Below, one piece after another: positions 13,701 to 23,433 of a DNA stretch of 64,000 nt. The notes under the pieces are model-generated. The model did no database searches and was not told where the DNA came from. It saw only the letters and a program-made list of their open reading frames with translations. This DNA comes from Blastomussa wellsi. Its lineage: Eukaryota > Cnidaria > Anthozoa > Scleractinia > Plerogyridae. The DNA lies in contig OX393567.1 of the NCBI GenBank assembly GCA_947652115.1, positions 24,803,899 through 24,867,898 of the forward strand, given 5' to 3'. Every line of letters starts with the position of its first letter. Positions within the stretch are counted from its first letter, which is position 1. Both the position numbers and the translations under genes were made by a program.

Positions 13701-14050
13701 AAGGCTTCCCTGTACTGTTCAATAAGGTCATTCAATTTTGATGTTTCATTCTTTACGAGGTGCAAGTTGTTGACGTCGACCATTAGCTGGGACACCTCAG
13801 TTCTTTTTCGGGATACGGACCGCAGAGCATTTGTGTATCGCTGTTTTAGTCTGTTACGCTTTTCTTCTAGACCCTTTTCTGTCAAATTGCGGCTTCGGGG
13901 GCCTAGAGAATCTTGTAGTTCGCCAGTGTTCGAGGATTGACTCGGAAGTTGTTCCTCCGATTTCCTTTCGGTGTTTTCTTCTTCGAAATCCTCAAAGTTG
14001 CCTGGAACATTGAAGCCGTCCGTGTGATCCTGGGAACTAGTTTCGGCCAT
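7754..14050 (-). CDS. BEL/Pao Gag-Pol polyprotein, 2098 aa, intact
   Basis: One uninterrupted frame from ATG to stop. In order: a charged coiled-coil N-terminus (about 60-240); a Gag region matching the DUF1759 type (about 380-560); Cys/His knuckles (CHLCSRTHDLDDC near 630, CFGCYGTNHISRNC near 663, CKYCGRLHPSALH near 682); and an aspartic protease with YDNGSS near 760. Reverse transcriptase follows, with MADIEAMF (about 1107) and the catalytic YVDD (about 1188). RNase H has LFSDASS (about 1366). The integrase has an HHCC zinc module (H1724 to C1764) and a catalytic triad at about D1796, D1858 and E1908, then a C-terminal domain of DUF5641 type. Gag and Pol share one frame, as is usual for BEL/Pao. 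There is no envelope frame. All catalytic motifs are present, so the element may be autonomous. Confidence 0.96.
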   Translation of the reverse strand: MAETSSQDHTDGFNVPGNFEDFEEENTERKSEEQLPSQSSNTGELQDSLGPRSRNLTEKGLEEKRNRLKQRYTNALRSVSRKRTEVSQLMVDVNNLHLVKNETSKLNDLIEQYREAFSSYFEVLTDEEDKNYERVHYEDKVEDMTAYLQPLHAWILQAEARLTDQLDARSSKGSERPSKASSKLSARDRERVRLAELKAERSMLKRKQALRAAGEDLELEMEIAKTEAREKALSEIGKEHEAPPPPLDSGPPSVAASFTPIALKSTAKSSPDNVAASRNPLGSSATTEMTPAINTEVSSSPKDPKATDFAPGMFADGISSTPLTGNGLREASRESSHGVSEAQSPQLAERTFQNVIELQQKQNETIIATHQQLTAAMTLPQPTITKFTGDPIEYKTFVMAFDTRIRSKATTSSDLLYYLNQHLEGEPADLIQGCLHMAPEAGYTEARRLLQKEYGDPYKISTAYLNKIIHWAPVRYDDNQGLKRLSIFLTKCNIAMKSISYMRVLDHAPNMQSVVSKLPANLQAKWRDQVLKKKRREDGVSCFADLAEFVEYASESANDPVFGKEALSKSKEDVKPKEKEPPSKGKRPPRKPVVPWRQKETSFVTTPLGAVKPPAVYGAGPPIYYGHPPCHLCSRTHDLDDCDLFNEKTPELKRAFLRERKMCFGCYGTNHISRNCPNRRKCKYCGRLHPSALHISGFQIPPRDNSKRENDKAVGNACTNLQSTSCNTARPAESVVLHAILPVCVKKKGSNETITTYAFYDNGSSGCFLTESLREKMGVGGERTQLQLGTMHGQRLITTTVVSDLVVTDMEGKNPVKLPQSYTTFEIPVTEQQIPTPEEVKRWEHLRSVAEKMPEFIPNLEIGLLIGSNCPAAMEPLEVVPSGDKGPYAMRLRHGWTLSGPLYVENISSPGNVTCHRITVREVESVKEVISPQTIQQMFELDFNDHKSSPDEYGYSQEDKKFISRIKENVHHRDGHYVIPLPFRDPQVTMPNNRVQALKRATWQRKKMLRDESYRNDYVNFVNEMIAKGYAQRVPDDRLEASPGKVWYLPHHGIYHPRKPQKIRVVFDCSARHKDTSLNDQLMSGPDLTNSLVGVLTRFRQEPVAFMADIEAMFHQVQVPDDQRDFLRFLWWPDGNLELPIQEYQMTVHLFGAASSPSCCNFALKETAKDMEHESGPLAADTIRRNFYVDDCLRSVEDEQTAIELIQGLRQTCEHGGFNLTKFISNSRAVLESVPTEKRSKEARDLDLGYNRLPVERALGVQWCVESDVFEFRIVVNDKPPTRRGILSVISSIYDPLGFVSPFTLPAKKILQDLCREDIGWDDTIPDQYQTRWTKWLSELPLLERFKVNRCVKPPEFGTVTSQQVHLFSDASSMGYGTVAYLRLCDDSNRIHCTFLMGKARLAPIKSVTIPRLELTAATTSIRVGEMLKREVDGNPEFVYHTDSTTVLRYIANEQQRFHVFVANRVQLIRDHSHPNQWKYVDSKENPADDASRGLNGLALLEGQRWLEGPEFLWKPESEWPQQPFTLGQVPDDDLEVRKVTISSAVSVNRVDNATIKLINSFSDWHRLRRAVAVFLRVKETLRKWRNKRLDVKSGATSSDRNPADQRSPATTEEVKFKSAEDLVPYSPLTVQDLTTAELAILKFVQASAFSKEIHALKEGEKNKLRGQKKGGIKNDSPIRRLDPFLDKGILRVGGRLRRADLPLETKHPAILPRKSHVTTLLIRHAHKRLGHAGRSHVIANLRERYWIIKVNAAVRHVLSKCVFCRRNHGKPGEQKMADLPKDRISPAPPFTYTGVDYFGPFLIKEGRKEVKRYGAIFTCLVSRAVHIEVASTLESSSFIQALRRFIARRGPVREMRSDNGSNFVGARNELLQAIQEMDHEEIRAKLQRENIDWIFNPPAASHMGGVWERQIKSTRKILAGLMDEYGHCLDEESFRTLLCEVEAVINSRPLTTVSGEPDDLEPLTPNHILTSKSTVILPPPGEFQKNDVYMRRRWRRVQYLANLFWTRWKKEYLVVMQERRKWQHPQRSLVEGDVVIIREENVPRNAWSLALVVRVEPDAQGLVRSVVVKTRETTLRRPINKLVLILPKEEQEGDQEK

Positions 14051-14179
14051 ACATGAAGTGAATCAGCCCGCCACAATTCTATCACAAATCCAATAAAATC
14101 CAAAGAAAGTCGACGTAAATAAAGCAAATAACTCCTTCGAAACACGCAGAATGCTGATGTGTAGATTTTTCTTTACGAA
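14051..14179 (-). other. Leader and primer-binding region of the BEL/Pao element
   Basis: 129 bp between the 5' LTR and the polyprotein start. The bases next to the LTR on the minus strand read TTCGTAAAGAAAAATC, where a tRNA primer-binding site is expected. I cannot match it to a specific tRNA by eye. Confidence 0.4.
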
Positions 14180-14745
14180 TGAGGCGGCAGAACTGCCTCA
14201 GGACCTTGCAAATCGATGAGCCGTACAATGTAAACACAACTTTAGTTTAATTTACAGAAATTCTTGTACACGCTACCATTGATTCCTAGATTCCTTACAA
14301 ACGATTCCTTGTGAACAATGCCTTGATAATGCAATCGGAACTTAATAGCGATGTAACTGATGCGACTGACAACAATGTGATATAACTGATGTGATGCGAT
14401 GCGATGCGATAGTGCGATGCGGTAAAGAAAACTAAAGGAAAAACAGAAAACCTAATATTACAAAGGCGAGCTCGATGCGATACGAAATTACAATACAATA
14501 AGGCGAAACAGTAACTCTGAAAACTTACATCTGTGTCCTTGTTCCGTTAATGACATAAACCTTATCCCTTAATCCGTTCCTTGATACCTTTTAGCCGTAG
14601 AAATGTTCAACTCAAAGGACTAACTCAGCGAAAAACGTTCTGAAACGTTCAACTAGCGTGGTAATCCGGGACCGCTCGGTCCCAAGCCACCGCAACGTAA
14701 GTTTCTGTCATGTAACGCACTGTCACGCGCAATGTGGCCGTGACA
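14180..14745 (-). repeat. 5' LTR of the BEL/Pao element
   Basis: 566-bp partner of the LTR at 7159-7724. It should contain the element's promoter. A 67-codon open frame occurs in both LTRs and is regarded as chance. Confidence 0.92.
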
Positions 14746-15995
14746 ATCATATTGAAGAAAAGATGTTACTATGACACTCAAATGACGAAATTGCAATGTA
14801 TTTGCCTGTCATGACAGTTACTAAACATTCTTTAAATAATGGATCAAAAATACAAACCGTTTTTTGTTTCGGTATAGAAAATAAACAATATACCAATATC
14901 TCTTTTTCGTCCAAGCATGCAAACTAAAATTTAAATTTATAAAATCAGTAAGAATGGATATATTTCATTCCTGAGAGTAAATTCTTTCCAGAATCAAGTT
15001 TTCGTCAATTTGTTCGATACCAAATTAGAGATGGCCACAGAACTAATTATAAACCAAAGAAATAGTAACTAACTATTGGTGCGAATCATGTATGTTGGGT
15101 TTTCAGTTGTTGTGGGCCCTTGGGATTGCCAGATTTGTGTAAACCGACTCTCATTTGCATTTCTTCAGTCTTCAACCTGTTGTAATTACTAATTATACCA
15201 AAGGGTCCATAATCAGGCAAACTAACGAATCTTCGAGATAAAAAATTACCGAGCATAGTAAAGTTTCTGTGTAAATTGTATTATCGCGAAACGACGCAAT
15301 GTATATCAAAGCAGTTGGCTGGTACAAATTCGATAATTTGGTCATAAATGTAAATTGGGTTACTTTTATTAACATTGGACTCCTCCGCGAACAACTTCGT
15401 CATTGTTTTAAATGGCTAACTCCATTGTAGGGCGGCGGATTAAGTATCCATGCAAAAAAGTTCGTACCTCTGAAAGCATGGAAATATGTGGCCTTCAAAA
15501 AACCTACTCGCTCAGCAATGGAGTAGTCAATATTACAGAGTATCTATCTTTGCTTGGAATATTCGAGCACTCCCTTCGAAGAAAATGGAATAATATTTCA
15601 AGAAGTCTCTGCCCTTTCAATACGATATCTAAAAAATAATTTATTGATTTTAGAGACTTGAATTTGTTTGGAAGAATTTTGCATTAACACGAAGAACATT
15701 AAAGATTAAGTCGGTGGTCTTGGAATGGAAAAGTCACGCTTCAGTTAACAGCCGGAATTCATAAACATTAAATTGCAGCAACTCGCTTCAGAATTAAATC
15801 CCATATCTTCATATACTATTTTATACGAATGCATCTCCTATAAAACTGTAACCACACCATGGCCATATTTGAAAACGGAGCAAAGTAATTAAAATATACT
15901 TTCAAGTAGGGACATTGAAATCAATTGCTAGCTGAGCCACTGGAATAGATTTCTGGCTGTCATGTGTTGACATATACTGCATGTGATAGCCTTAC
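14746..15995. other. Spacer, no gene seen
   Basis: AT-rich sequence between the retrotransposon and the orphan anoctamin first exon, with no frame showing family similarity. If the orphan exon belongs to ANO-A, this is intron. Confidence 0.4.
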
Positions 15996-16292
15996 CTGAA
16001 GTAATGTATGCTCCTTACGCTCAATTACCAACCCAGCGGTTTCCAGGCTTTCTTCGTACGCCGCTCTCATGCCTTCGAGTTTTTCTGCCTTCTGTTTGTC
16101 CTTATCATCTTCATTTTCTTTCTCCTGGCAGCTTTCATACACGAGAACATAGTCAATCTTCTTGCCCGGTCCGGAGCCCTCCAAGTACAATCCCTTCGAA
16201 TTGCCGTCTTTTTTGTGGAATGAGGGTTCCGCCATTTCTAGAAGAATATCCGCATCGTCCGAAGCTTTAGAGAAAGAAACTGGATGCGCCAT
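15996..16292 (-). CDS. Orphan anoctamin first exon (99 codons)
   Basis: An ATG at 16292 opens a frame with the anoctamin dimerisation motif ([10 protein letters not shown]), an acidic/basic linker and a donor CTTCAG|GTAAGG at 15996. It ends in phase 0, like ANO-A exon 1. Its [26 protein letters not shown] layout resembles PKGIYFSNGAAPKRRIDYVLVYE of ANO-A more than ANO-C or ANO-D. No second exon lies between it and ANO-A; only the retrotransposon does. It could splice in frame to 4765 and act as an alternative first exon of ANO-A (predicted 880 aa), or be the remnant of a lost copy. The frame is intact. Confidence 0.72.
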
Positions 16293-17658
16293 ATTGAGCC
16301 CTTTCGCTGCTCGGCTCTGCCGTAAAATGGAGCAAAGCGATGCGCTCGAGAACTCCAGAGAGGGTGTGACATAAAGAACAAAATATTTGCATAAATATAC
16401 AACTTGCTTATTTGGCTTGCAAATATTTCTTGCGTACAAACAGTTGAAGAACTTAAGGTCTGTTAGAAGAATATTGTAAGTTATTCCTAACACGAACGAG
16501 AGTCAAAAACAAAGCAGATAAATAAACAGAGTGAAAGGATGGTAAATTGGACGAGCTTTGTTGTACCTTGTTTTTTTTTTCAATTTGAAAAAGTGGTGCT
16601 TAAAATATTTATGTCGCGTTCATTGTTAGAATTATTTTCTGGATCATTCCGCCTAATAAATATTCATGTGAATTTGAATTCAACAGAAAACCGCAAACAT
16701 ATTAAATTTATCGCGGGCTTTTGCTTTCACTTCCCAAGTATTACATACTCAAAGTGTTTAGTTCATGATCGCCAATTGTCCTTTGCCGGCGAAGCACGTG
16801 TCCGTTTCGTAAACGATCGATGCCAATTTTTCGACACAGAATTTTTTGGCCGTCAGAATCTTTTCCCACAAAAAATCTCACCACTACACTACCAGGCTGA
16901 TCCACCAAATCCCAACACATTTTCATTCTAAAAGATGACTTTCTTAGTCTATTTTACTTTTCTATTTCCCTACCCAACAAATAAAAGCTAACCGCAAGGA
17001 AACCAGTGTGAAATTGAACAATTAGGCATTTGATAAGTGTGTATTAGTCTATCACCAAGATTATAACCAGTTTCGATCTAGTCCAGGCCTAAACTAGAGC
17101 AGATATAGCATCGTCCATTCCGAAAAGCTTCCGTTAAAAATGACATCGACCGTTAACGAAACGGAAATCAGCGCCGGCAAAAGCGTCCTACAAAAAAATA
17201 TAGAATTTATTTTTCCAACATACTTCTTAGGGCGAGGAGACGTCTGACACTTCAGACTACTGAAATTCAATATAATTTCATTCTATCGTGGGCTTCGTGG
17301 TATGGGTGAACAAATAATATCTACAGTTGTTTGAAAATTTCCTGCCAAACGGACATTTTATATGATACGTTATCTGTGGCTCTGGCATTCGAAATTTTTC
17401 TTACCTGAAGAATACTTCAAGTCGTTGTTATCAAAATGTTTGGCGGCAAAACCAACGGTATATAATTCAATTACAGCTTGAACGTTTGGACCAATCGATG
17501 ATGGGACGAAGTCGATGAAAAGAAAAGAGCAACAAAAAGCGAACTAACTTTTTGACCAGAAACTAGAAACTGGTACGAGCTGGTAACCAGTGGACAACAC
17601 ACTATACCAGAAAAAGATCTATCGTGAAAAATTCGTTGGAACCCGATCAGAGTAGCAT

Positions 17659-17768
17659 TAGGGAATGAAAGAACGAACAAACGAACGAGCCAACGAACGA
17701 ACGAGCGAACGAACGAACGGAAACACGGACTGACCGATGGACAGACCGACGAGCGAACGAACGGCTGG
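17659..17768. repeat. Degenerate GAAC tetranucleotide tract
   Basis: Repeated GAAC units with CGAG/CAAA variants (GAACGAACAAACGAACGAGC and onward). The 103-codon minus-strand frame over it (SVCPSVSPCFRSFVRSFVRW) is a translation of the repeat. Confidence 0.7.
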
Positions 17769-19397
17769 AGGAAAACAAGCAACTGGACATCAAGTTTGTA
17801 TAGTTCAACCTTTTATAGTTTATTCAAAGGAGTTAATAAGAACAGCTATACTGCTTATAAAAACTCAGTAACGCGAACCCAGGTCTAAAACGGAGCACGT
17901 TACGCCCAGATAAACAACTGTCACTGGTCCACCAATAACACAACTGTTCACAGGATATCTTTCAAAGCTATAGCTAACGGTTAATAATACGGAACTGTTT
18001 GAAAAGTTCAAGTTCAAATTTCATATCTTCATATACGATTTTGATTCCAATTTCACAGCGGTTAAGTCCAATGCCGCTTCCAGTTATCACCGCCTCTAAA
18101 TTTCTAATAATTTGCCGTTAAAATGAGCAAGAGTTTATAAAAATACCACTGGGAAACCAAATTAAAAGCCGGAAAAATAGGTGGATAGCAATTATTAAAT
18201 TTCTTATACATGCGCGACCAACAAAGTAGCTGTTTTAGCTTTGGTAGTTATGGCGGTAACTGCGCACGTGCACCACGTTTTACCGCTATGTGGATGCCAA
18301 TGGCTGTTGTATTTGAACGGAACGTGCTGCGTTTCAGTTGTCAACGGAAGGTGGTGACCTCTTTTTCTAACTTACACACGATAAATAAGAACAAAATGTT
18401 TAATATCGGATTGCCCATTTCATAAGTTCGAGCGTCGCGAGTTCGTGTTCAATTATTGAGTACCAGTACGTTCTAGCCTGAGGCCTGCAGTTAGCACCCT
18501 GGCCAGCCCATAGTACTAACTATGGCCAGCCTGATTAATACTCTGGTTAGTCTGAAAAAAGTTAATCAGTATTTATACACGGCTAATTTTCGCATGCTAA
18601 TAGAGCGAAATGATTATTAAACCCGGCACACAGCACAAAAACTAACAAACAACCCAAACGGCCACAATTCACGTTGGAAGGTATATCACGGTGTATCGTC
18701 TTTTGTTTTGCGGTCATACACTATGCACGAACTTCGTAACGTCTATATCTTGTTTCTACCTTTCATTTCTCAGTTGAACATATATACGTAACCACCTTCT
18801 TGTGCCAGGTTTTCTGTAAACCGCCAACCCCAAAATAGCGAAAAAAGATGCAACGGGCAACTTTACCGGGGGTCATAAGCATTTCCCTCTATTAAGGTCA
18901 TTCCCCTGAAATAGAACTGACAATAGATTTTCGTTCAAACTTTGCCCATTTGTTGTTCATCGTAAGGGAATTTAAATTTTGTAATGAAAAAGAGGGGTTC
19001 CCATATTCGTTTAGTAATGTTTTCGTTTACAGGTATGGTTCACATGCTTGTGGGACTTCGAACGCGATGTTCGACGAGTTAGATTCAGCTAATTATAAAG
19101 GTCTCTGGTGAGTCTCTTGGTAGAGATGAACCATGCGATTAAGACAAACCACAAAAAAAAAAATGGTTCACTGTTTATAGGTAATGGGAAGAAGAATGAA
19201 ACCGCTCCCAAGAATTTAAATAAAAATTAAAAATTAAAAATTTTGCCTAAATGTTTCAAAATCTTCATTTCAAATCCGTTTTAACCTTTTCCATCCTCAG
19301 TCATTCTTGTTCCCTTTTGGTTTAGTATTACTCCTTTGGTGTTTTTCTTCCTTAGCAAACTATTATTTTTAGGTTTCCTAAATTTTAAGAACTTCAT

Positions 19398-19528
19398 GTG
19401 AAGTTCGGCGTTTGACCCAATTAAGTTCGACTGATTTGATTTGGAGTGACTGAGGCGTTCTTCGCGCTTGGCCAGCCGTGAATAACGCCTGAAGACCGAC
19501 TTTGGGTCAAACGCCAATCATCACATGT
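19398..19528. repeat. Inverted-repeat element
   Basis: The left arm CATGTGAAGTTCGGCGTTTG and the right arm CAAACGCCAATCATCACATG are imperfect inverted repeats enclosing about 90 bp. Related GTTTGACTCAAAC and CATGTGAAGTACGATG sequences continue to about 19740. Probably a MITE. Confidence 0.45.
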
Positions 19529-20031
19529 GTCGAACCAAACGCATAATCAAAGTATAAAGGCGTCATTTTGACTTTACCTTGAATACCCTGACCATCAAGA
19601 CCGCTTTTGTTATTTGTTTGGTGTAGCAGTTCGGTACGACTGAATAATTTCGACGTTTGACTCAAACAGGCGTTCTTTTAGTTATTCTATCCGACCCAAA
19701 CTGCCATTAGGCTCGGCTCATGTGAAGTACGATGTCAGACTCGGACCTAAGAGTTGACTTGGGAACCTCGTATGGCGGAAGGTGCCCTTTGGTTTGTAGT
19801 CAACTGGAAAACCGATTGTACGTAAATATTCGTTGCATCTTTATTGTTGAGACAAGTATCAAAATAACTCTACTGATGGCAAAGACTATATGTGAAATTA
19901 AACAACTATTACATTTAGATTAATATAAAGCAATCTCAAAGCAACTTTCTCGTTTTTAGTTTAAACCACACCACACAAGTTAAAAGTATCGTATGTTCCA
20001 AGGTCTTTCAAGTAAATTTTTATATATTTAC

Positions 20032-20275
20032 TCATTCAGTTTCCTCTTCAAGAGATGTTTCTCTCGCATTCAGTTTCTGCTTGAAGAGATGTTTCTCTCG
20101 CATGGTTTTTAACTTGAGGTTTTTCGGAACACTCGGAACAAGCCAAGAGATGAAACTGGTAACGAGATAGGAGGCAAACTGGAACAAAAACACGAAGGCA
20201 AGGCGTGCCGTGATCACCTCCCAGTACTGCTTGGAGAACTCGTAAGGCCAAACGGTTTCGTGATAGCCAGAGTAC
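20032..20275 (-). CDS. Orphan anoctamin last exon (81 codons plus one base)
   Basis: An acceptor (CAG) precedes G at 20275. The frame then encodes YSGYHE...KQYWEVITARLAF, FQFASYLVTSFISWLVP and a charged tail, ending TGA at 20032. This is the last anoctamin exon: final transmembrane helices and C-terminus. The phase (one base completing AG|G) matches the last exons of ANO-A, -C and -D. It is closest to ANO-A (VYLITSFISWLVP) although its upstream neighbour is ANO-C. No partner exons lie in 20.3-24.4 kb. It may be an alternative last exon for ANO-C, replacing 24698-24443, or a relic of a deleted copy. Confidence 0.75.
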
Positions 20276-20704
20276 CTGAAATGTGGAGAAATAAAGCCTT
20301 TTATTAACAATTGGGCCATTGGATACGTGCAATTCAGCCATTGCAGGCCCGTAACCAGGTTTGTTTCGGGAGAGTGCGATCCGACGCACGAAGGTTTTCT
20401 AAAACAAAGTTTTCTAAAACAAGATTGTCTAATACTGCAATTCTTGCGGTTTGAAGGCAATAGGCACCCATAAGCGAACTTAAAAACGTGGATACTACTA
20501 AAACTTTTCGACTTCAAAATTGATTTTTTTTTTGCGCAGAGAATATTTTACGCATGTATTTTACAGTATTAGAGGATAATGTTAATATTTAAAAATTATA
20601 AAAATAGAAATAAAGTGGAGAATAAAAACAGAACTATATAACACTACATACTAGATACTTTTTTACAGCGTTGGGCAACAAAAACTGTGGACCTCCGCAA
20701 GCCT

Positions 20705-20752
20705 TTGGGGGGGGGGGGGTGCGAGCGCACCCATCGCACCCCCCCCCCCCTC
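20705..20752. repeat. Poly-G / poly-C snapback
   Basis: A run of about 13 G and GTGCGAGCGCACCC are followed by CATCGCAC and a run of about 14 C. The sequence can form a long GC hairpin or a G-quadruplex. Run lengths in an assembly are often inaccurate. Confidence 0.7.
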
Positions 20753-21649
20753 CTCCCTTCCCTACGGGCCTACATTGGCTTAGCCATCATCGCATATGAC
20801 AAGCGTATGCACCAAGCAGGAAGCCGGGGAGTTCAAATATTGCCATTTTTATTTTTCAATTAAGAAAGCAATTGTTTCACTGGGGCTTTGAATGTCAGAT
20901 TTTTATAGCCAACTCACACTCGCGCCCATGAACATAAAAATGGAACACAATTGCACGTATTCTTGGTTTTCACGTGACGTCAGAATGATCAGTCTATCTG
21001 TTATAAATGGGAAAATGCGGACAAAAAAGTTGGATTTAAACTTGAAGATCGGCTAGAAGAAAAAGCACAAGACGAAGGAACCAAGAGAGCAACTTCTGTA
21101 AAAAAAATTTAAGGGATTACTTTGAAAATTTTCAGGTTGTTGATTTTTGACTAATAAAAATGAAAATAAAAGCAATCATGTCAGTGGTACATCATCTTCC
21201 CTGCAACTGATGCAATGCCACGCAAGGAAAGCATTTTAATTGTTTTGTGTGTTCCGAAAGATACCTACACATTTGCTTTAATTTTACGCAATTGTTTCAA
21301 AAGTGTAAATCGTTGCACTCGAGTGTTCTTGCAGCTTGCTCCCCAGGTAAACTGACAACTGAGGCACCGCGTCATTTTTGGATTGAAAATTGTCTTGTTA
21401 AACAGCCGAATGGAAACAAGTAAAAGGTAAAAGAATCCAGGAAAGTCTCTAAGAGACAAGCGAGCTAAGTTCGGGCGGTTTTCAGAGGGCTCACGCACGA
21501 CTACTGAGTAAATAACGCAACTAAACCCTATAAATTCGAAAGCTTTCTAGGTTCAGTTCAAACGCTACCATATTTTCTTGAAGTTATAACAAAAATAACC
21601 TGCAGAAAGATAAACAACGAGTGATTAGTTCCTGCCGCCGAGCAGGAGA

Positions 21650-21835
21650 AAGGAAAGGATTTTCGCGACACTTTTTTAAGCGAAAGTAAAATTTCGCGAA
21701 TTTCGCGATTTTAAAAAATGGACAAATTAAAGTGTCGCGAGCATAAAATGACGCGAAAAAGTGAGTTTGGATACGACATTTTCGCGAAATTAAAGTGTCG
21801 CGAAATATGCGACCTCCGAAATCGCGAAATTTTCA
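21650..21835. repeat. Cluster of TCGCGAAA repeats
   Basis: The words TTCGCGA, TCGCGAAAT and AAAGTGTCGCGA occur repeatedly in both orientations. They form imperfect tandem and inverted repeats with a high local density of NruI-type TCGCGA sites. No coding frame is present. Confidence 0.55.
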
Positions 21836-23230
21836 AATAATAAATTGCACTCAGTGCAAATTGTGCAAATTGTGCCATTAAGCTGCTGAACGGTGAAAAA
21901 GGAATTTTCTAACCAAGGAATTAAATGTTTTAAACTGAAAACCATGTCTCGACGAACAAAACGTGCAAATTTAACGTTCTTCGCACTTTGAACATGATGC
22001 GAGGGAGTATCGAATGGAGTTTGCGAGCATTTACAATCATGCAAGCAAAAAGTTTTTCTCCAGTTTGCGAACACGAGCTGCATGAACAAAAGTTGATCCC
22101 TGCGAGAAACAGGCACTGTTTGCAGAAAACTTCCTCCACTAGAAACCGAGCATGCGAAGACTTGAAAAAATACGCCACTTCATGCAAACGAACACCCACT
22201 AAAATTTTGGGAGCACATCAAGCAGAATAATTTTGCGAGCACTGCAAATGTTTTTAGGGACCATTCAGAAACCTAGCTGACGTGAAAGTGAGCAGCTGGG
22301 TACTTGGTCACTCAGTGACCACCATTGTCCAGGCCTAACCAGGAGCAGAACAATATGGCATCCTCCAATGAAACGGATGGCATCGACGGTAAAAATTGAA
22401 ATTGACCGTTTACGAATCGAATGGGAAATCGGCTACGAACTGGACGGATCTAGATCAGGTCTTGGGTTATATATTGCGATACTTTTGTAACTTCTGAATA
22501 ATATCGAGGCAGAGAACTTACGGTAAAATTAAGCTGCAAATTAATTCCCCAAATTCTCTCTTTCTACATTTGTAAAATGCCCTTGGAATTTATATGTTAA
22601 TATCAGTGTAATGACTGACTTTGCGTAATATGCAACTTTATTCAACACCATCACCATATAAAGTTGATTACACAAATTATCTATCATTGATTCATCAGCA
22701 AGACGGCTGATTTATTTATATCCAAGATGAAGCATTAAGTAAAAATATCCGCTAAAACACCCACTGTATGGATCGAACACTGAATGAGGAATAACGAAAC
22801 GAAATATCCACGATAACACTGTTCCTTTCTGAAAATTTTCATTATTCTATTATTCTGATCGTCAGCAAAGTTATAAAAGGCACCTTTACAAAACTTATCT
22901 CCAATGCCACTCTTTCGACGAGTGGTGCTGTTCAGCTGAATTTCATCATTTTTTGACTAACATTAAAGGAAATTTTCACTTATGCTTGGAAAGTATTTTA
23001 CTTCACACACACACTTTCTTCACACTAACTGATTAATTCCACTTGGACCAACACAGAATTTGCTATAAAAAGATTCATTTTAAGCAAGGCATGCACCATT
23101 TGCCGCAGTTTGCAACTTAACTGTGAATTCTCAAACTCGTTCTATAACAAACGTACGGCGACTAGTGGGAAGAGTCTGTATGTTAATCTTACGGTTTCAA
23201 CTTTTCTCCATCCAAAACAAAATATATGAA

Positions 23231-23433
23231 TACAGTGGACCGTGGCCGTATTAACGGGGTAAAATTATAAAGGATTTTACGGGTTACGACTTCAGAATGT
23301 GACCGTTGGCCGTATTAATGGGAGTGGCCACACTATCGCGCGGGTTTTCTTGTAAGAACGTATGGGCGTTTCACCGGGACCAAAAAAAATTGACCGTATT
23401 AAAGAGTTCACCGTAAAGCGGGCTTCCGCTGTA
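23231..23433. mobile_element. pogo/Tigger-like MITE
   Basis: It begins TACAGTGGACCGTGGCCGTA and ends GCGGGCTTCCGCTGTA, so the TACAG.GGA-type termini are inverted and TA-flanked. Repeated CCGTATTAA words lie inside. About 200 bp, non-coding. The class is inferred from the termini. Confidence 0.55.

Larger units (their letters stand above)
7159..14745 (-). mobile_element. Complete BEL/Pao LTR retrotransposon (7587 bp)
   Basis: Two 566-bp LTRs (7159-7724 and 14180-14745) start TG, end CA, and sit at a constant offset of 7021 with no difference I could see. The insertion is flanked by ATCAT on both sides (7154-7158, 14746-14750), a 5-bp duplication typical of BEL/Pao. The single open frame at 7754-14050 reads on the minus strand, so the right-hand copy is the 5' LTR. 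Identical LTRs, an open frame and an intact target duplication together suggest recent insertion. Confidence 0.95.
16293..20031. other. Non-coding stretch with simple and fold-back repeats
   Basis: No convincing gene. It holds a GAAC-rich degenerate tetranucleotide tract (about 17659-17768) and an inverted repeat at 19398-19528. A block near 17070-17200 (TCCAGGCCTAAAC...GACATCGACCGTTAACGAA) is also related to one near 22300-22450. Open frames here lack family similarity. Confidence 0.45.

Noticed and set aside
14295..14498. 67-codon open frame, also present at 7274-7477
   Set aside because: It lies inside both LTRs with the same sequence and no known function. Its duplication comes from the LTRs, not from selection on a gene.
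17471..17782. 103-codon frame with SVCPSVSP and FVRSFVRW repeats
   Set aside because: It translates the degenerate GAAC tract; no coding evidence outside it.
19281..19517. 78-codon minus-strand frame with basic composition
   Set aside because: Overlaps the inverted-repeat element at 19398-19528 and has no splice partners or family match.
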